From Halomarina oriensis (GTDB lineage: Archaea > Halobacteriota > Halobacteria > Halobacteriales > Haloarculaceae), in contig NZ_WSZK01000008.1 of assembly GCF_009791395.1 (NCBI RefSeq), positions 1-64,000 of the forward strand: a DNA stretch of 64,000 nt. The letters are read 5' to 3'. Shown here piece after piece: positions 53,568-63,191 of this stretch (the first letter of the stretch is position 1; every line of letters starts with the position of its first letter). A model generated the notes under the pieces. That model was not told where the DNA came from. It saw only the letters and a program-made list of their open reading frames with translations, and did not search any database. The position numbers were made by a program, and so were the translations under genes.

Positions 53568-53696
53568 ATCTCGCACTCCGGGGGCGACCCGCATAAAGCC
53601 GGACGGAACTCCGAACCTACGGTTCCGAGTTTCCGCTCCGATTTCGGCCGACGCCGCCGGGGAACCCTTAACCCCTCAGGCGAGTCACGTCGACCC

Positions 53697-55109
53697 ATGA
53701 CACACGACTGCTCGTTCCTCTCGGACCTCGACGTCGCCGTCTCCTTCGAGGACGGGGACTTAGAGAGCCACGCGGCCGACTGGGGCACACAGGAGACCGA
53801 GAAGGCGACGCTCCCGGACGCCGTCGTCCGTCCCGACTCCACCGAGGAGGTGAGTGCGGTGCTCGCCGCCGCGGACGAGCGTGGCGTCCCCGTCACGCCC
53901 TACGCGGCGGGGACGAGCCTGGAGGGCAACGCCGTCCCCGCTCACGCGGGCATCAGCATGGACCTCATGGCGATGAACGAGGTTCTGGAGGTTCGCCCGG
54001 ACGACTTCCAGATCGACGTGCAACCGGGCGTCATGGGCACGGCAGTGGACGACGCCGTCGCGGAGTACGGCCTGTTCTTCCCGCCGCTCCCCTCCTCGGG
54101 GAACCTCTCGACCATCGGCGGGATGATAGCGAACAGCGCCAGCGGGATGCAGACCGTCAAGTACGGCGAGGTGGGCGACTGGGTGCTCGAACTCGAAGCC
54201 GTCCTCGCCGACGGGAGCGTGGTTCGCTCGGGGAGTCGCGCCATCAAGACCTCAAGCGGCTACGACCTGAGGTCCTTGCTCGTCGGCAGCGAGGGGACGC
54301 TGGCCGTCGTCACCGAGGCGACGCTCTCGCTTCGGGGGCGACCCCAGCAGATTCGGGGTGGCCGGGCCATCTTCCCGACGCTCGACGCCGCCGCGGACGC
54401 GGTGTTCGACGCCGTCCGCTCGGGTGTCGACGTCGCCAAGATAGAACTCATCGACGAGTTGAGCGCCGAGATGGCCAACGACTACCTCGGGAGCGACCTG
54501 CCCGACGCGCCGATGACGTTCCTGGAGTTCCACGCCAACCACGGCGTCGAGGACGAGATAGCCTTCTGCGAGAGCGTCTTCGAGGAACACGGCGTCGAAC
54601 GCTTCGAGATGGCCGAGGAGGAGGAGATGGCCGACCTCTGGGCCGCCCGCCGGGAACTGGCGTTCGCCGCCCGCGCGTGGGACCCCGAGCAACAACCGCT
54701 CCACCCCGGCGACATCACGGTCCCCATCAGCGAGTACCCGGAGATGATTCGGTACGCGAAAAACCTGGAGGCGGAGTACGGCCTCCCGATTCCCTGCTTC
54801 GGCCACGCCGGTGACGGCAACCTCCACTACTCCGTGCTCGTCCCGGACGACCCCGAAGTTCGGGAGGTGGGCGAACAGGTCTACCGCGACATCGTCGAAC
54901 GTGCTATCGAGGTCGGTGGCACCTGCACCGGCGAACACGGTATCGGGATGGGCAAACGCGAGTACATGAATCTGGAACACGGCGAAGCGAGCGTCGACGC
55001 GATGCGCCGCATCAAGCGGGCACTCGACCCCAACGACACGCTCAATCCGGGGAAGATGTTCCCCGAGACACTGGACGGGCGACGGGTCCGTCTCGACGCC
55101 GACGACTGA
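53697..55109 (+). CDS. FAD-binding oxidase, GlcD/D-lactate dehydrogenase type
   Basis: 470 aa. PCMH FAD-binding domain (about 38-215: VPVTPYAAGTSLEGNAVP, GNLSTIGGMIANSASGM) and FAD-linked oxidase C-terminal domain (220-465: CFGHAGDGNLHYSVLV, GTCTGEHGIGMGKREYM). Oxidises a D-2-hydroxy acid such as D-lactate or glycolate. No Fe-S partner domain or GlcF gene is adjacent. Start 53697 fits the family N-terminus. Confidence 0.92.
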   Translation: MTHDCSFLSDLDVAVSFEDGDLESHAADWGTQETEKATLPDAVVRPDSTEEVSAVLAAADERGVPVTPYAAGTSLEGNAVPAHAGISMDLMAMNEVLEVRPDDFQIDVQPGVMGTAVDDAVAEYGLFFPPLPSSGNLSTIGGMIANSASGMQTVKYGEVGDWVLELEAVLADGSVVRSGSRAIKTSSGYDLRSLLVGSEGTLAVVTEATLSLRGRPQQIRGGRAIFPTLDAAADAVFDAVRSGVDVAKIELIDELSAEMANDYLGSDLPDAPMTFLEFHANHGVEDEIAFCESVFEEHGVERFEMAEEEEMADLWAARRELAFAARAWDPEQQPLHPGDITVPISEYPEMIRYAKNLEAEYGLPIPCFGHAGDGNLHYSVLVPDDPEVREVGEQVYRDIVERAIEVGGTCTGEHGIGMGKREYMNLEHGEASVDAMRRIKRALDPNDTLNPGKMFPETLDGRRVRLDADD

Positions 55110-55157
55110 CGGCGGTCGGGCCGGTTCCGCCGACGAGACGGGAGTCCCTTCGGCGAC

Positions 55158-56534
55158 TCAGCGATAGCCGAGCGCCTTCAGACGGTCGTTCACGTCGTCG
55201 GGGACCGCCCGCGGCCCGTCGTCGCCCTCCCCGCCGCCGAGGGTCGCCGCGTGCTCGGTGGCGAGTTCCTCGAATCGGGTCCGGACCTCGGTGAGCGCCG
55301 GTTCGTCCGCGAGGTCGCGCTGTTCGCCCGCGTCGGCCTCCCTGTCGTACAACTCGACGTGTCCCGACTCCGTGTGGTGGATGTAGGTGAACCGGTCGTC
55401 ACGGACGCTGACGAGGAGTTCGCCGTCGTCCAGTCGCCGCGGGATGGGTTGGCTGGTCACCGAGGGGCCGCGAACGGCGACGGAGACCACCGGGGCCGCG
55501 TCGAGCGACGACTCCCCGCGAACCGTCGGCAGGACGCTCTCGCCGTCGAAACCCTCCGTCGGGAGGTCGAACGCGTCACAGACCGTCGGTGGGACGGCGT
55601 CGAGACCGACAGGGTCTTCGACCGTTCGACCGTCGCTCGCTGTCCCCTCGCCGTCCGCTCGTCCGACGACGAACGGGACGTGGACGAGTTCGCGGTAGAG
55701 TTTGGGGTAGTGCGCGAGGTGGCCGTGTTCCTGGAACTCCTCGCCGTGGTCGCCGGCGACGAGGACGGTGGCGTCGCCACGCCCGGCCTCGCGGAGCGTC
55801 TCTACGACACGTCCGATGCTCGCGTCGACCTGGTGGGCCGCGCCGTGGTACAGCGTCCGCAGGTCGTCGAGCGCCCGGTCGTCGACCTCGCGGCCGAGAC
55901 CGGCGTTGACGTGTGCGCGGAGCATCGTTCCGCTGCCCGTTCCGCCGGAGACCGCCCGGACGTGGCGCGGGGCGGGGAGGTACGGCGTGTGGGTGTCCAT
56001 GTAGTGGAGCCAGCAGAACAGCGGCCCGTCGGCGGACCGGATGGCGTCGGCGGCGTGGTCTTCGAGCGCCTTCAGGTGGGAGGTGTCGACGGCGATTCGG
56101 TCGTCGTCGCCTCGGAGTTTCGCTACGGCACGACGACCGGGCGCGGCGAGGAGCTGGATCCAGCCGTTGACCGTCGGGTGAGCGGCGATCCAGCGCGGAC
56201 CGCCGAGGAACGTCTCGAAAGTGTCGAACCCGCGGTCGTAGCCCCAGTGTTCGGTCAGAAACCCGTTGGCGGCGTTGAGACCGACCGTCTCGATACCGAC
56301 GCTCTGGAGGCGTTCGGCGAGCGTCGGGGCCGCGGAGGGGCCGACCCGAGAGCCACCGGTGAACACGGGGTCCGACCCGAGGAGACTCGGGAACGAGAAC
56401 GGCGTCCAGTTGCCACGAGCGTACGCACGAGAGAACGAGGTTCCGTCGGCAGCGAGTCGTTGCAGAGTCGGCATCGCGTGTTGTGCGTCCGCTCGAAGCG
56501 AGTCCACCGTTATCAGCACGAACGTTGCTGCCAC
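55158..56534 (-). CDS. Sulfatase-fold hydrolase lacking the formylglycine Cys
   Basis: 458 aa of the alkaline phosphatase/sulfatase superfamily. Seen: metal-binding VLITVDSLRAD at 6-16, active-site region GNWTPFSFPSLLGS, HYMDTHTPY, and second metal site VLVAGDHGEEFQEHGH. The classical C/S-x-P-S-R formylglycine motif is replaced; Thr44 (WTPFSFP) is the likely nucleophile, as in LTA synthase or phosphoglycerol transferases. It may therefore be a phosphodiesterase rather than a sulfatase. The promoter TTATACTT (56561-56568) lies 27-34 bases upstream. Confidence 0.87.
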   Translation of the reverse strand: MAATFVLITVDSLRADAQHAMPTLQRLAADGTSFSRAYARGNWTPFSFPSLLGSDPVFTGGSRVGPSAAPTLAERLQSVGIETVGLNAANGFLTEHWGYDRGFDTFETFLGGPRWIAAHPTVNGWIQLLAAPGRRAVAKLRGDDDRIAVDTSHLKALEDHAADAIRSADGPLFCWLHYMDTHTPYLPAPRHVRAVSGGTGSGTMLRAHVNAGLGREVDDRALDDLRTLYHGAAHQVDASIGRVVETLREAGRGDATVLVAGDHGEEFQEHGHLAHYPKLYRELVHVPFVVGRADGEGTASDGRTVEDPVGLDAVPPTVCDAFDLPTEGFDGESVLPTVRGESSLDAAPVVSVAVRGPSVTSQPIPRRLDDGELLVSVRDDRFTYIHHTESGHVELYDREADAGEQRDLADEPALTEVRTRFEELATEHAATLGGGEGDDGPRAVPDDVNDRLKALGYR

Positions 56535-56573
56535 TACCTACACGGACGCGGGGCGTCTCCTTATACTTACCAT

Positions 56574-56633
56574 GCGTGCTCGGTAGCACCACGGGGCGCT
56601 CGGGGGTCCGTAGCGACCCCCGAGCCAGCACGC
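56574..56633 (-). terminator. Nested inverted repeat downstream of the ThDP-enzyme gene
   Basis: Inner perfect 11-bp stem GCTCGGGGGTC (56598-56608) / GACCCCCGAGC (56615-56625), outer 7-bp stem GCGTGCT (56574-56580) / AGCACGC (56627-56633). It lies 9 bases after the stop of the ThDP enzyme and before the sulfatase-type gene. Probable terminator or 3'-end stabiliser; could also be a cruciform repeat. The TTATACTT promoter of the sulfatase gene is just beyond it. Confidence 0.5.
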
Positions 56634-56641
56634 TCGGCGTC

Positions 56642-58348
56642 TCAGTCGTGGACGAGCACGTCCAGCACGTACGGGCCGGACGTCGAGAACGCCTCCTCGA
56701 TGGCCGCGTCCAGTTCGTCGGGCGTCTCGGCCTGTCCCGCGCTCGCGCCGTGTGACCGGGCGTTCGCGGGGATGTCGACCGGCGGTTCGAAGTCCATCCC
56801 GACGAAGTCGTGGTCCTCGTCGCTCCCGCCGAACAGTGTGTTCGTGTTGTCCTTCAGGATGCGGTAGTTGCGGTTGTCCGGGATGACGACAGTCATATCG
56901 AGGCCGTGACGTGCGGCGGTGTACATCGCGTTCGGGTAGTAGAGGTACGACCCGTCGCCGATGTAGCCGATGACCTGTCGGGCGTCGCCACCCTCGGCCT
57001 CGCGTTCGCGCTCGGCGAACGCCGCGCCGATGGACGCGGGAAGCCCGTAGCCCAGTCCGCCGCCCTTGTTCGAGAGCATCCCCTCGGCGTCCATCTCCCA
57101 GCGCGTCAGCAGCGGGTACTTCGCCGTGATGCCCTCGTCGACGACGAACGCGTCGGGGGCGGCCGCTTCGAGCGCGTCGACGAGGTCCGCCTTCGACGGT
57201 CGGGTCTCGCCCTCCGGGGTCTCGTCGACGCCCATCGACTCGACGGTGGCGGCGAGTGACTCCTTCATCGCCCGGACCTTCTCCAGTCGGGCGTCGCGCT
57301 CGTCGGCCGCGAGTCGGTCACCCACGCGCTCGGCGAGTTCGGCCATCACCTCGCCGGGGTCACCGAGCACGGCGGCGTCGGCGTGCTGGCGTTTCGCCAA
57401 CTCGTCGGCGTCGTCGCCGACGTGGAGACAGACCGCGTCCTCGCGGACCAGCGGCGAGTCGTGGCGAAGGAGGGTCGTGTTGGTCGAACAGCCGACGAAC
57501 AACAGCGTGTCGGTGTTCATCAGCATCGACGCCAGCCCCTCGTTCGGGGGGATATACGAGAGGAACTGCTCGTGGCCGGTCGGGAAGTTCACCTCGCTGG
57601 CGAGAATCTCGCCGTGGACGCGCGCACCGGTCGCTTCGGCGAGGTCCATCGCGGCCGTGACCGCCTCGTAGCCCGAGCGTGCGACGCCGTCGCCGAGGAC
57701 GAACACCGGGTCGTCGGCCTCACAGAGCAGGTCGGCGACCGACTCGACCTGCGCGGGGTCGCCACGCCCCGCCGTCGGAATCGGGCCGAGCGGTTCCGGG
57801 TCGGCGTCGACTTCGCTCATCATCACGTCCTGTGGCAACCCGAGGAAGACCGGACCGGTCGGTGGCGTCAGCGCGATGCGGAACGCTCGACGGAGCAGTC
57901 CGGGCAGTGCGTCCACGTCCGTCACCTCGGCGTCGAACTTCGTGAACTGCTGGACCATCGCTTGCAGGTCGCCGGTCAGGAGCGGTTCCTCGTGACGGAA
58001 GTCGAGTTCGTGGTTCCCCGCCGTCAACACGAGCGGTGCGCCGGTCCACTTCGAGCCGTAGAGGTTCCCCAGGCCGTGTGCGAGACCGGGCGTGATGTGG
58101 AGGTTGACCACTCCGGCGGGCATCACCGAGTCGTCGTGGTGGGAGTGGTAGCGTCGTGTCTGGGCGTATCCCGCCGCCGCGCCGACCGCCACGTCCTCGT
58201 GGAGTCCCAGCACGTACTCCAGCGAGGAGTCGGCCAGCGACTCCATCACGGCCAGTTCGGTCGTCCCTGGGTTCCCGAAGAGGTGGGTGACACCGTACTG
58301 TTCGAGCGCGTCGACGAACAGATCCGCCCCCGTGTACTGTTCACTCAT
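56642..58348 (-). CDS. Thiamine diphosphate enzyme, acetolactate synthase/benzoylformate decarboxylase type
   Basis: 568 aa. Seen: FGNPGTTELAVMESL, catalytic Glu51 in GLHEDVAVGAAAGYAQ, the middle FAD/ADP-like domain (200-340), and the C-terminal ThDP motif GDGSYLYYPNAMYTAARHG with the distal Asn (IPDNRNY). Closer to benzoylformate/phenylpyruvate decarboxylase style than to IlvB; no small subunit (IlvH) gene nearby. Substrate uncertain. Start 58348. Confidence 0.88.
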   Translation of the reverse strand: MSEQYTGADLFVDALEQYGVTHLFGNPGTTELAVMESLADSSLEYVLGLHEDVAVGAAAGYAQTRRYHSHHDDSVMPAGVVNLHITPGLAHGLGNLYGSKWTGAPLVLTAGNHELDFRHEEPLLTGDLQAMVQQFTKFDAEVTDVDALPGLLRRAFRIALTPPTGPVFLGLPQDVMMSEVDADPEPLGPIPTAGRGDPAQVESVADLLCEADDPVFVLGDGVARSGYEAVTAAMDLAEATGARVHGEILASEVNFPTGHEQFLSYIPPNEGLASMLMNTDTLLFVGCSTNTTLLRHDSPLVREDAVCLHVGDDADELAKRQHADAAVLGDPGEVMAELAERVGDRLAADERDARLEKVRAMKESLAATVESMGVDETPEGETRPSKADLVDALEAAAPDAFVVDEGITAKYPLLTRWEMDAEGMLSNKGGGLGYGLPASIGAAFAEREREAEGGDARQVIGYIGDGSYLYYPNAMYTAARHGLDMTVVIPDNRNYRILKDNTNTLFGGSDEDHDFVGMDFEPPVDIPANARSHGASAGQAETPDELDAAIEEAFSTSGPYVLDVLVHD

Positions 58349-58576
58349 ATCCCGGTGTGTGAGTGGTGGCGTCAAATAGCTACGTGCGACCTGCCCCACC
58401 CGCCGGGTCGGCCGCCGACCCACCGCTCGCCATCGAGTTAATGTACGGAGAAAGACAGTAATTCCCGATTCAGGACCCGAATACGACTCCGGGACCCCGA
58501 CAGAGGGAACGTCCGCGTGTCAGCCTCTCGATGGTTAGCGCTCACCTTCCGGGGCCGACGAGGTCGCGTCCGGGGC

Positions 58577-59584
58577 TCACTCGGGGGCGAGCGCTTCGAT
58601 GGTCGTGTCGATCTCCTCGACCGTCGCGGCTCGCGGGAACGACACCGACACCGCGTCGACGCCGTCCATCGCCGCGAACCCGTCGAGACGCTCGCGGGCC
58701 TCTTCGGGCGTGCCAGCGACGGCCAGTTCGTCGAGCAGGTCGTCGTCGATAGCCGCCAGCGCCTCCTCCCGGTCGCCGTCGTTCCACTCGTCGTAGACGG
58801 TGTTGGCGACCTCCTGGTAGCCCTGTCGGGCGAGGTTGTCGCGGTAGAACGTCCCCATCCCGCCGACGTAGAACGCGCTGTGCTGGCGGACGATGTCGCG
58901 TGCCCGCTCGCGGTCCTCCAGCGCCGCGCAGGTCAACGAGAGCGTCACTCGGACGTCGTCCGGGTCGCGGTCACCCAGCGCTGCACCCCGTTCGAGATCC
59001 GCGAGACGGTCCGCGAGACCCTCCTCGGTCAGCATCAGGGCGTGCCAGCCGTCGGCGAACCGCCCCGCGAGTTCGACCGACTTCGGCCCCATCCCCGCCA
59101 CGTCGATGGACGGTGCGGGGTCCGGAACCGCCGACCGGAGACGGAACCCCGAGAGGTCGACGTACTCGCCGTCGTAGCTCACCTCTTCGCCGGCGAGCAC
59201 CTGCCGGACGACGTCGATGGTCTCGCGCGTGCGCCGGAGCGGGTTCCCGTACTCGACGCCGTGCCAGTTCTCGATGACGATGGGGCCGGACGGGCCGAGG
59301 CCGAGGCGGAACCGGCCGTCGGAGACCTCCTGTACCGTCGCCGCACTCATGCCGATGAGAGCCGGTGACCGCGAGTAGATGGGCGTGATGGAGGTGCCCA
59401 GACCGATATCGCTCGTCCGCTCGGCGATACTCGTCAGCACCATCATCGCGTTGCGCCCCCACGACTCGGGGAGCCACGCCCGGTCGTAGCCCAGCGACTC
59501 CGCCTGCTGGGCCTGTTCGACCAGCGCGTCGACGCTCGGCTGAGCGGCGACCGGGAGGAACACGTCCCGTGCGACGTCGGTCAT
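58577..59584 (-). CDS. F420-dependent LLM-class oxidoreductase (TIGR04024 type)
   Basis: 335 aa of the bacterial luciferase/F420-dependent family. Seen: LGYDRAWLPESWGRNAMM, IGLGTSITPIYSRSPALIGM, DGRFRLGLGPSGPIVIENWHG, and YVGGMGTFYRDNLARQG. The GNP-like and loops suit coenzyme F420. It overlaps the SDR gene by 4 bases (ATGA), so both work together. Confidence 0.9.
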   Translation of the reverse strand: MTDVARDVFLPVAAQPSVDALVEQAQQAESLGYDRAWLPESWGRNAMMVLTSIAERTSDIGLGTSITPIYSRSPALIGMSAATVQEVSDGRFRLGLGPSGPIVIENWHGVEYGNPLRRTRETIDVVRQVLAGEEVSYDGEYVDLSGFRLRSAVPDPAPSIDVAGMGPKSVELAGRFADGWHALMLTEEGLADRLADLERGAALGDRDPDDVRVTLSLTCAALEDRERARDIVRQHSAFYVGGMGTFYRDNLARQGYQEVANTVYDEWNDGDREEALAAIDDDLLDELAVAGTPEEARERLDGFAAMDGVDAVSVSFPRAATVEEIDTTIEALAPE

Positions 59585-60366
59585 GACTGCGGAGTCTCCT
59601 CCATGATGTCGGGGACGCCCGCCGCCGTGAGCGTCTCACCGACGATGTACGAGGAGGCGGGGGTGGCGAGGAACTGGACGATGTCGCTGATCTCCTCGCT
59701 CAGTCCGATGTTCCGGTCGACGCTGTCGCGCTCGATGTCGCCCGCACTGACGCCCATCTGCGTCTCGACACCGGGAGTAGCGACGAACCCCGGCGCGATG
59801 CAGTTCACCCGGATGTCGTGAGCGGCGTACTCGTACGCGAGCGTCTTCGTGAGGTTGACGACGCCCGCTTTCGCCGACCCGTAGTGGCTCATGTACGGCG
59901 ACCCCTTCTGGCCGGCGACGCTGGCGAAGTTGACGATGGCTCCGCCCTCGTCCTGGTCCTGCATCTGCTGGCCGGCGACCTGACAGCAGTGGTAGGTCCC
60001 GTGGAGGTTGATGTCGACGATGGTCTTCCAGCCGTTCTCCGAGATGTCGTCGAAGCCGGCCATGAACGACGCGCCGGCGTTGTTGACCATCGTGTCGAGA
60101 CTCCCGAACTCCTCGACGGTGGCCTCGACGAGCGCCTCCACGGCGTCGCGTTCACGGACGTCACAGGCGACGGCGATGGCCCGGCCGGCGGGGTTCTCGT
60201 CGTTGATCGACTCGGCGACGGCGTCGACCTTCTCCTGGTCCCGCGAGGAGACGACGACGTTCGCACCCTCCTCGACGAACCGGCGTGCGGTCACCTCGCC
60301 GATACCCTGTGACGAACCGGTGACGACGACGGTCTGGTCGGCGACGCTGAACTGCTCGGTGGTCAT
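59581..60366 (-). CDS. Short-chain dehydrogenase/reductase
   Basis: 261 aa classical SDR. Seen: NAD(P) motif TGSSQGIGE at about 16-24, NNAGASF, catalytic Ser-Tyr-Lys in ASVAGQKGSPYMSHYGSAKAG, and C-terminal GETLTAAG. Upstream partner in a two-gene operon with the F420-dependent oxidoreductase; possibly fatty acyl or alcohol oxidation. Substrate unknown. Confidence 0.93.
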   Translation of the reverse strand: MTTEQFSVADQTVVVTGSSQGIGEVTARRFVEEGANVVVSSRDQEKVDAVAESINDENPAGRAIAVACDVRERDAVEALVEATVEEFGSLDTMVNNAGASFMAGFDDISENGWKTIVDINLHGTYHCCQVAGQQMQDQDEGGAIVNFASVAGQKGSPYMSHYGSAKAGVVNLTKTLAYEYAAHDIRVNCIAPGFVATPGVETQMGVSAGDIERDSVDRNIGLSEEISDIVQFLATPASSYIVGETLTAAGVPDIMEETPQS

Positions 60367-60466
60367 CGAGAATCGGCTCCTGGCATGTGTAGCCGTGACA
60401 ACCGACGGCAGGGACTTTACTCCGACGGTCGGCGAAACGGGGGAGAACGAGCGGTCGGTCGGTGGT

Positions 60467-62071
60467 TCAGCTCCAGACGATGTCCGAGGTGAGCCCGCCG
60501 AACTCCTCGCGGTACTGGACGCTGGCGTTCTGTGCGTCCGCCGGTACGGCGAAGATGAGCACGCCGGAGGCCTCCTGCCCCGCGTCGGGGTTGTTCATGC
60601 CGCTGTAGAGCGAGACGTCCGGTTGCGTCGGGTTCGGGCCGGTGTACTGCTGGTAGTTCTGGTCGCCGACCTTCGCTCGGAAGGTGTCCGGCTGCGGCGT
60701 GTTGCCGCCCGCCGCCCCCGCCGTGACCGTGACGTCGATGAACAGGAACTTCCGACCCTCCGGCGGTTCGCGCTGCTTGGTCACCTGCTGTGAGGTGCCG
60801 CCTTCGGTCGATTCGGTCGCGGTGAACCCGTAGGTCCGCATGAACCGCGGGTTGCTGACCGTGACCGTGGAGTTGTCGATGGCCGCGGTCGAGTCGCCGA
60901 ACGAGAGACGCTGGGAGCCACCGGTGATGCGGCGTCGGTGCTCGCTCGCCCCGAACGGGATGACCCGCCAGACGGTCTCCTGGGTGAACGGCCACGACTG
61001 CGTGAAGCTGAACGTCTTCGTCGCCCCGGACTCCACGTCGCCGGTCGGGTACGCCGCGGGCGACCAGCCGCGACCTTTCATGTTGAACTCCGCGAGACCG
61101 GTGAACGTACCGCCGGTCTGACCGACGTTGCGGACCGTGACGGTCCCCTCCAGTCGGCCGCGCTGAGGCCGGTCGGGCATGGTGAAGTCGACGAGCGCGA
61201 ACTCGGCGAGTGCACGGGGCGGGAACGACCAGACCCGGTCGGGGCGGCCACCGCCGCCGGCCTTGAGCGACCAGCCGACGCCGATGCCCTGGTTCAGAAT
61301 CGTCTCGCGGGGGATGCTGGCGAGCACCCACCCGTTGACCGTCTCGCCGGACTCGATGGGCGACCCGAGGAGCGGTTGCCCGTCGAGGCCCTCGATGGTG
61401 CCCAGGGGCTTGCCGTCGATGGTCGCGTGAATCTGCCCACCGTCGACGCTGAACTTCTCGGGGAGGATGCGCGTCGGCTGGGAACCGCTGTTCTTCATCT
61501 TCGCTCTGAAGACGCCGAGGACCGAGTTCCCGCCTCCGCCCGTGAACATGTCTTTGGTGTAGCCCGACTCGGCGACGTAGCGGTAGTAGACGCCCTCGCG
61601 GAACGAGACGTCGGTGAACGTCAGCTGAAGGTTGTTCCCGACGTCGACCATCTGGCCGGGTTCGACCGCTTCGGCGGTGACGGCCACCGACGCGGCGACC
61701 CCTGCCTCTTCGAGTTCGAACCGGTACTCACCGGCACCTCGAACGGGGACGTTGACTTCGACCTCGCCGGTCTGACCGGAGGGGATGTTGCCGATACTGA
61801 TGTCCTGTGCGAAGTCCGAGTCACCGTCGACCGCCACGAGTCGGTCGGTGTAGGTACCGGTCTGCCCGCCGTAGTTGCGGGCGCTGACGGTCATCGACAC
61901 CTCACTGTCGATAGCCGCTTCCTGGGGGGCGTTGATGAGGATGTTGTTGAACTGCGCCGGCCCATCGACCGTCTCCTGGGAGTCCGCTGGGGGGGCGGCG
62001 GTCTGGTTGCAGCCTGCGAGCAGGCCTGCTGCTGCGGTGCCACACACTGCGAGGTACCGTCGACGTTGCAT
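60467..62071 (-). CDS. Secreted lipoprotein with repeated beta-sandwich domains
   Basis: 534 aa. Lipoprotein signal MQRRRYLAVCGTAAAGLLAGC (in two parts; lipobox Cys21), then CARDB/DUF4352-like beta-sandwich domains: NILINAPQEAAIDSEVSMTVSARNYG (about 42-67), a middle region with RVWSFPPRALAEFALVDF, a second CARDB-like unit VTVRNVGQTGGTFTGLAEF, and a C-terminal DUF4352-like unit. Surface-exposed, role unknown. Divergent from the MBL gene. Confidence 0.82.
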   Translation of the reverse strand: MQRRRYLAVCGTAAAGLLAGCNQTAAPPADSQETVDGPAQFNNILINAPQEAAIDSEVSMTVSARNYGGQTGTYTDRLVAVDGDSDFAQDISIGNIPSGQTGEVEVNVPVRGAGEYRFELEEAGVAASVAVTAEAVEPGQMVDVGNNLQLTFTDVSFREGVYYRYVAESGYTKDMFTGGGGNSVLGVFRAKMKNSGSQPTRILPEKFSVDGGQIHATIDGKPLGTIEGLDGQPLLGSPIESGETVNGWVLASIPRETILNQGIGVGWSLKAGGGGRPDRVWSFPPRALAEFALVDFTMPDRPQRGRLEGTVTVRNVGQTGGTFTGLAEFNMKGRGWSPAAYPTGDVESGATKTFSFTQSWPFTQETVWRVIPFGASEHRRRITGGSQRLSFGDSTAAIDNSTVTVSNPRFMRTYGFTATESTEGGTSQQVTKQREPPEGRKFLFIDVTVTAGAAGGNTPQPDTFRAKVGDQNYQQYTGPNPTQPDVSLYSGMNNPDAGQEASGVLIFAVPADAQNASVQYREEFGGLTSDIVWS

Positions 62072-62195
62072 AGGAGCATCATCTTCCCTTCTGGCAATAG
62101 TTAGTCGCATACAACCGCTCGGTAGTGGGTGATTTCCACCGCGTCGGAGACCACATCCCCCGACCTTTTCGCGGTGCGATTCGAGAGGACTGACG

Positions 62196-63161
62196 ATGCA
62201 CACCGGGCGCGTCCACCGTATCGAGAGTCCCGTCGACTGGCCACCGAGACACGTCGCGGCGTACCTCGCCGAGTTCGGCGACGCCCTCGTGCTCGTCGAC
62301 GCCGGGATGCCGGACGCCGAGAGCGAGCGGGCACTCTCCAGGACGCTCGACGACCGCGGCTACGACCTCACGGACGTGACGCACCTCCTGCTCACGCACC
62401 CGCACGTCGACCACGTCGGGCAGGTCGAGACGGTCGTCGACGCCGCGGCTCCGCACGTCCTCGCGCCCGCGGGCGTCAGCGAGCGGTTCGCACGCGACCC
62501 CGACGCCCTCGCCGACACCGTCCGGACCACCGCGACGGAGGCGGGACTGGACGAGCGGAGAGTCGAGCACGCCGTCGAGATGGCCGTCGGGTCGCTCCGG
62601 CGCAACGGCGACCTCCTCCCGGTCGGGCACGTCGACACGTGGCTGGACCACGGCGACCGGTTCGACGTCGGTGACACGACGCTCGAAACCGTCCACACGC
62701 CGGGCCACCAGGCCGACCACTGCTGTTACCTCGCACGCGAGGACGAGGCGCTGTTCGCGGGCGACATGGCCATCGAACCGTTCCGTCCCGTGCTCCTCCA
62801 CGCCGGCCTGGACCGGGCGGTCGACGATGCGGTCGGCGCGTTCTCGACCGCCCTGGACCGTCTCGACGCCCTCGACGTCGACCGTGTCTACCCCGGCCAC
62901 GGCCCGGTCCACGACGCGTTCGCGGAGACGGTCGCACGCGACCGGGCGTCGGTCGACCGGCTGCTCGACCGCAGCGTCGAGAGCGTCGTCGACGGCGCGA
63001 CGACGGCCGTCACGGTCGCGGAACGGCGTTCCGGCGACCGTGCCATCGAGTACATCGTCGCGGAGGTGGTCGCGGCGCTCCGACACCTCGACGCGACCGG
63101 CCGACTGGACAGCACCCTCGTCGACGGCGTCCGGGAGTACCACCCGGCGGACCACCAGTAG
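62196..63161 (+). CDS. Metallo-beta-lactamase-fold hydrolase
   Basis: 321 aa. Seen: VLVDAGMPD, zinc motif THPHVDHVGQ (HxHxDH), third-metal His in TPGHQADHCCYL, GDMAIEP with bridging Asp, and YPGHGPVH. C-terminal 80-aa helical domain as in the glyoxalase II/hydroxyacylglutathione-like group. Substrate unknown. Same strand as the HAD gene 30 bases downstream. Confidence 0.91.
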   Translation: MHTGRVHRIESPVDWPPRHVAAYLAEFGDALVLVDAGMPDAESERALSRTLDDRGYDLTDVTHLLLTHPHVDHVGQVETVVDAAAPHVLAPAGVSERFARDPDALADTVRTTATEAGLDERRVEHAVEMAVGSLRRNGDLLPVGHVDTWLDHGDRFDVGDTTLETVHTPGHQADHCCYLAREDEALFAGDMAIEPFRPVLLHAGLDRAVDDAVGAFSTALDRLDALDVDRVYPGHGPVHDAFAETVARDRASVDRLLDRSVESVVDGATTAVTVAERRSGDRAIEYIVAEVVAALRHLDATGRLDSTLVDGVREYHPADHQ

Positions 63162-63191
63162 AGTCAACCCGGTTCCGCCCCCCGACTCGCC

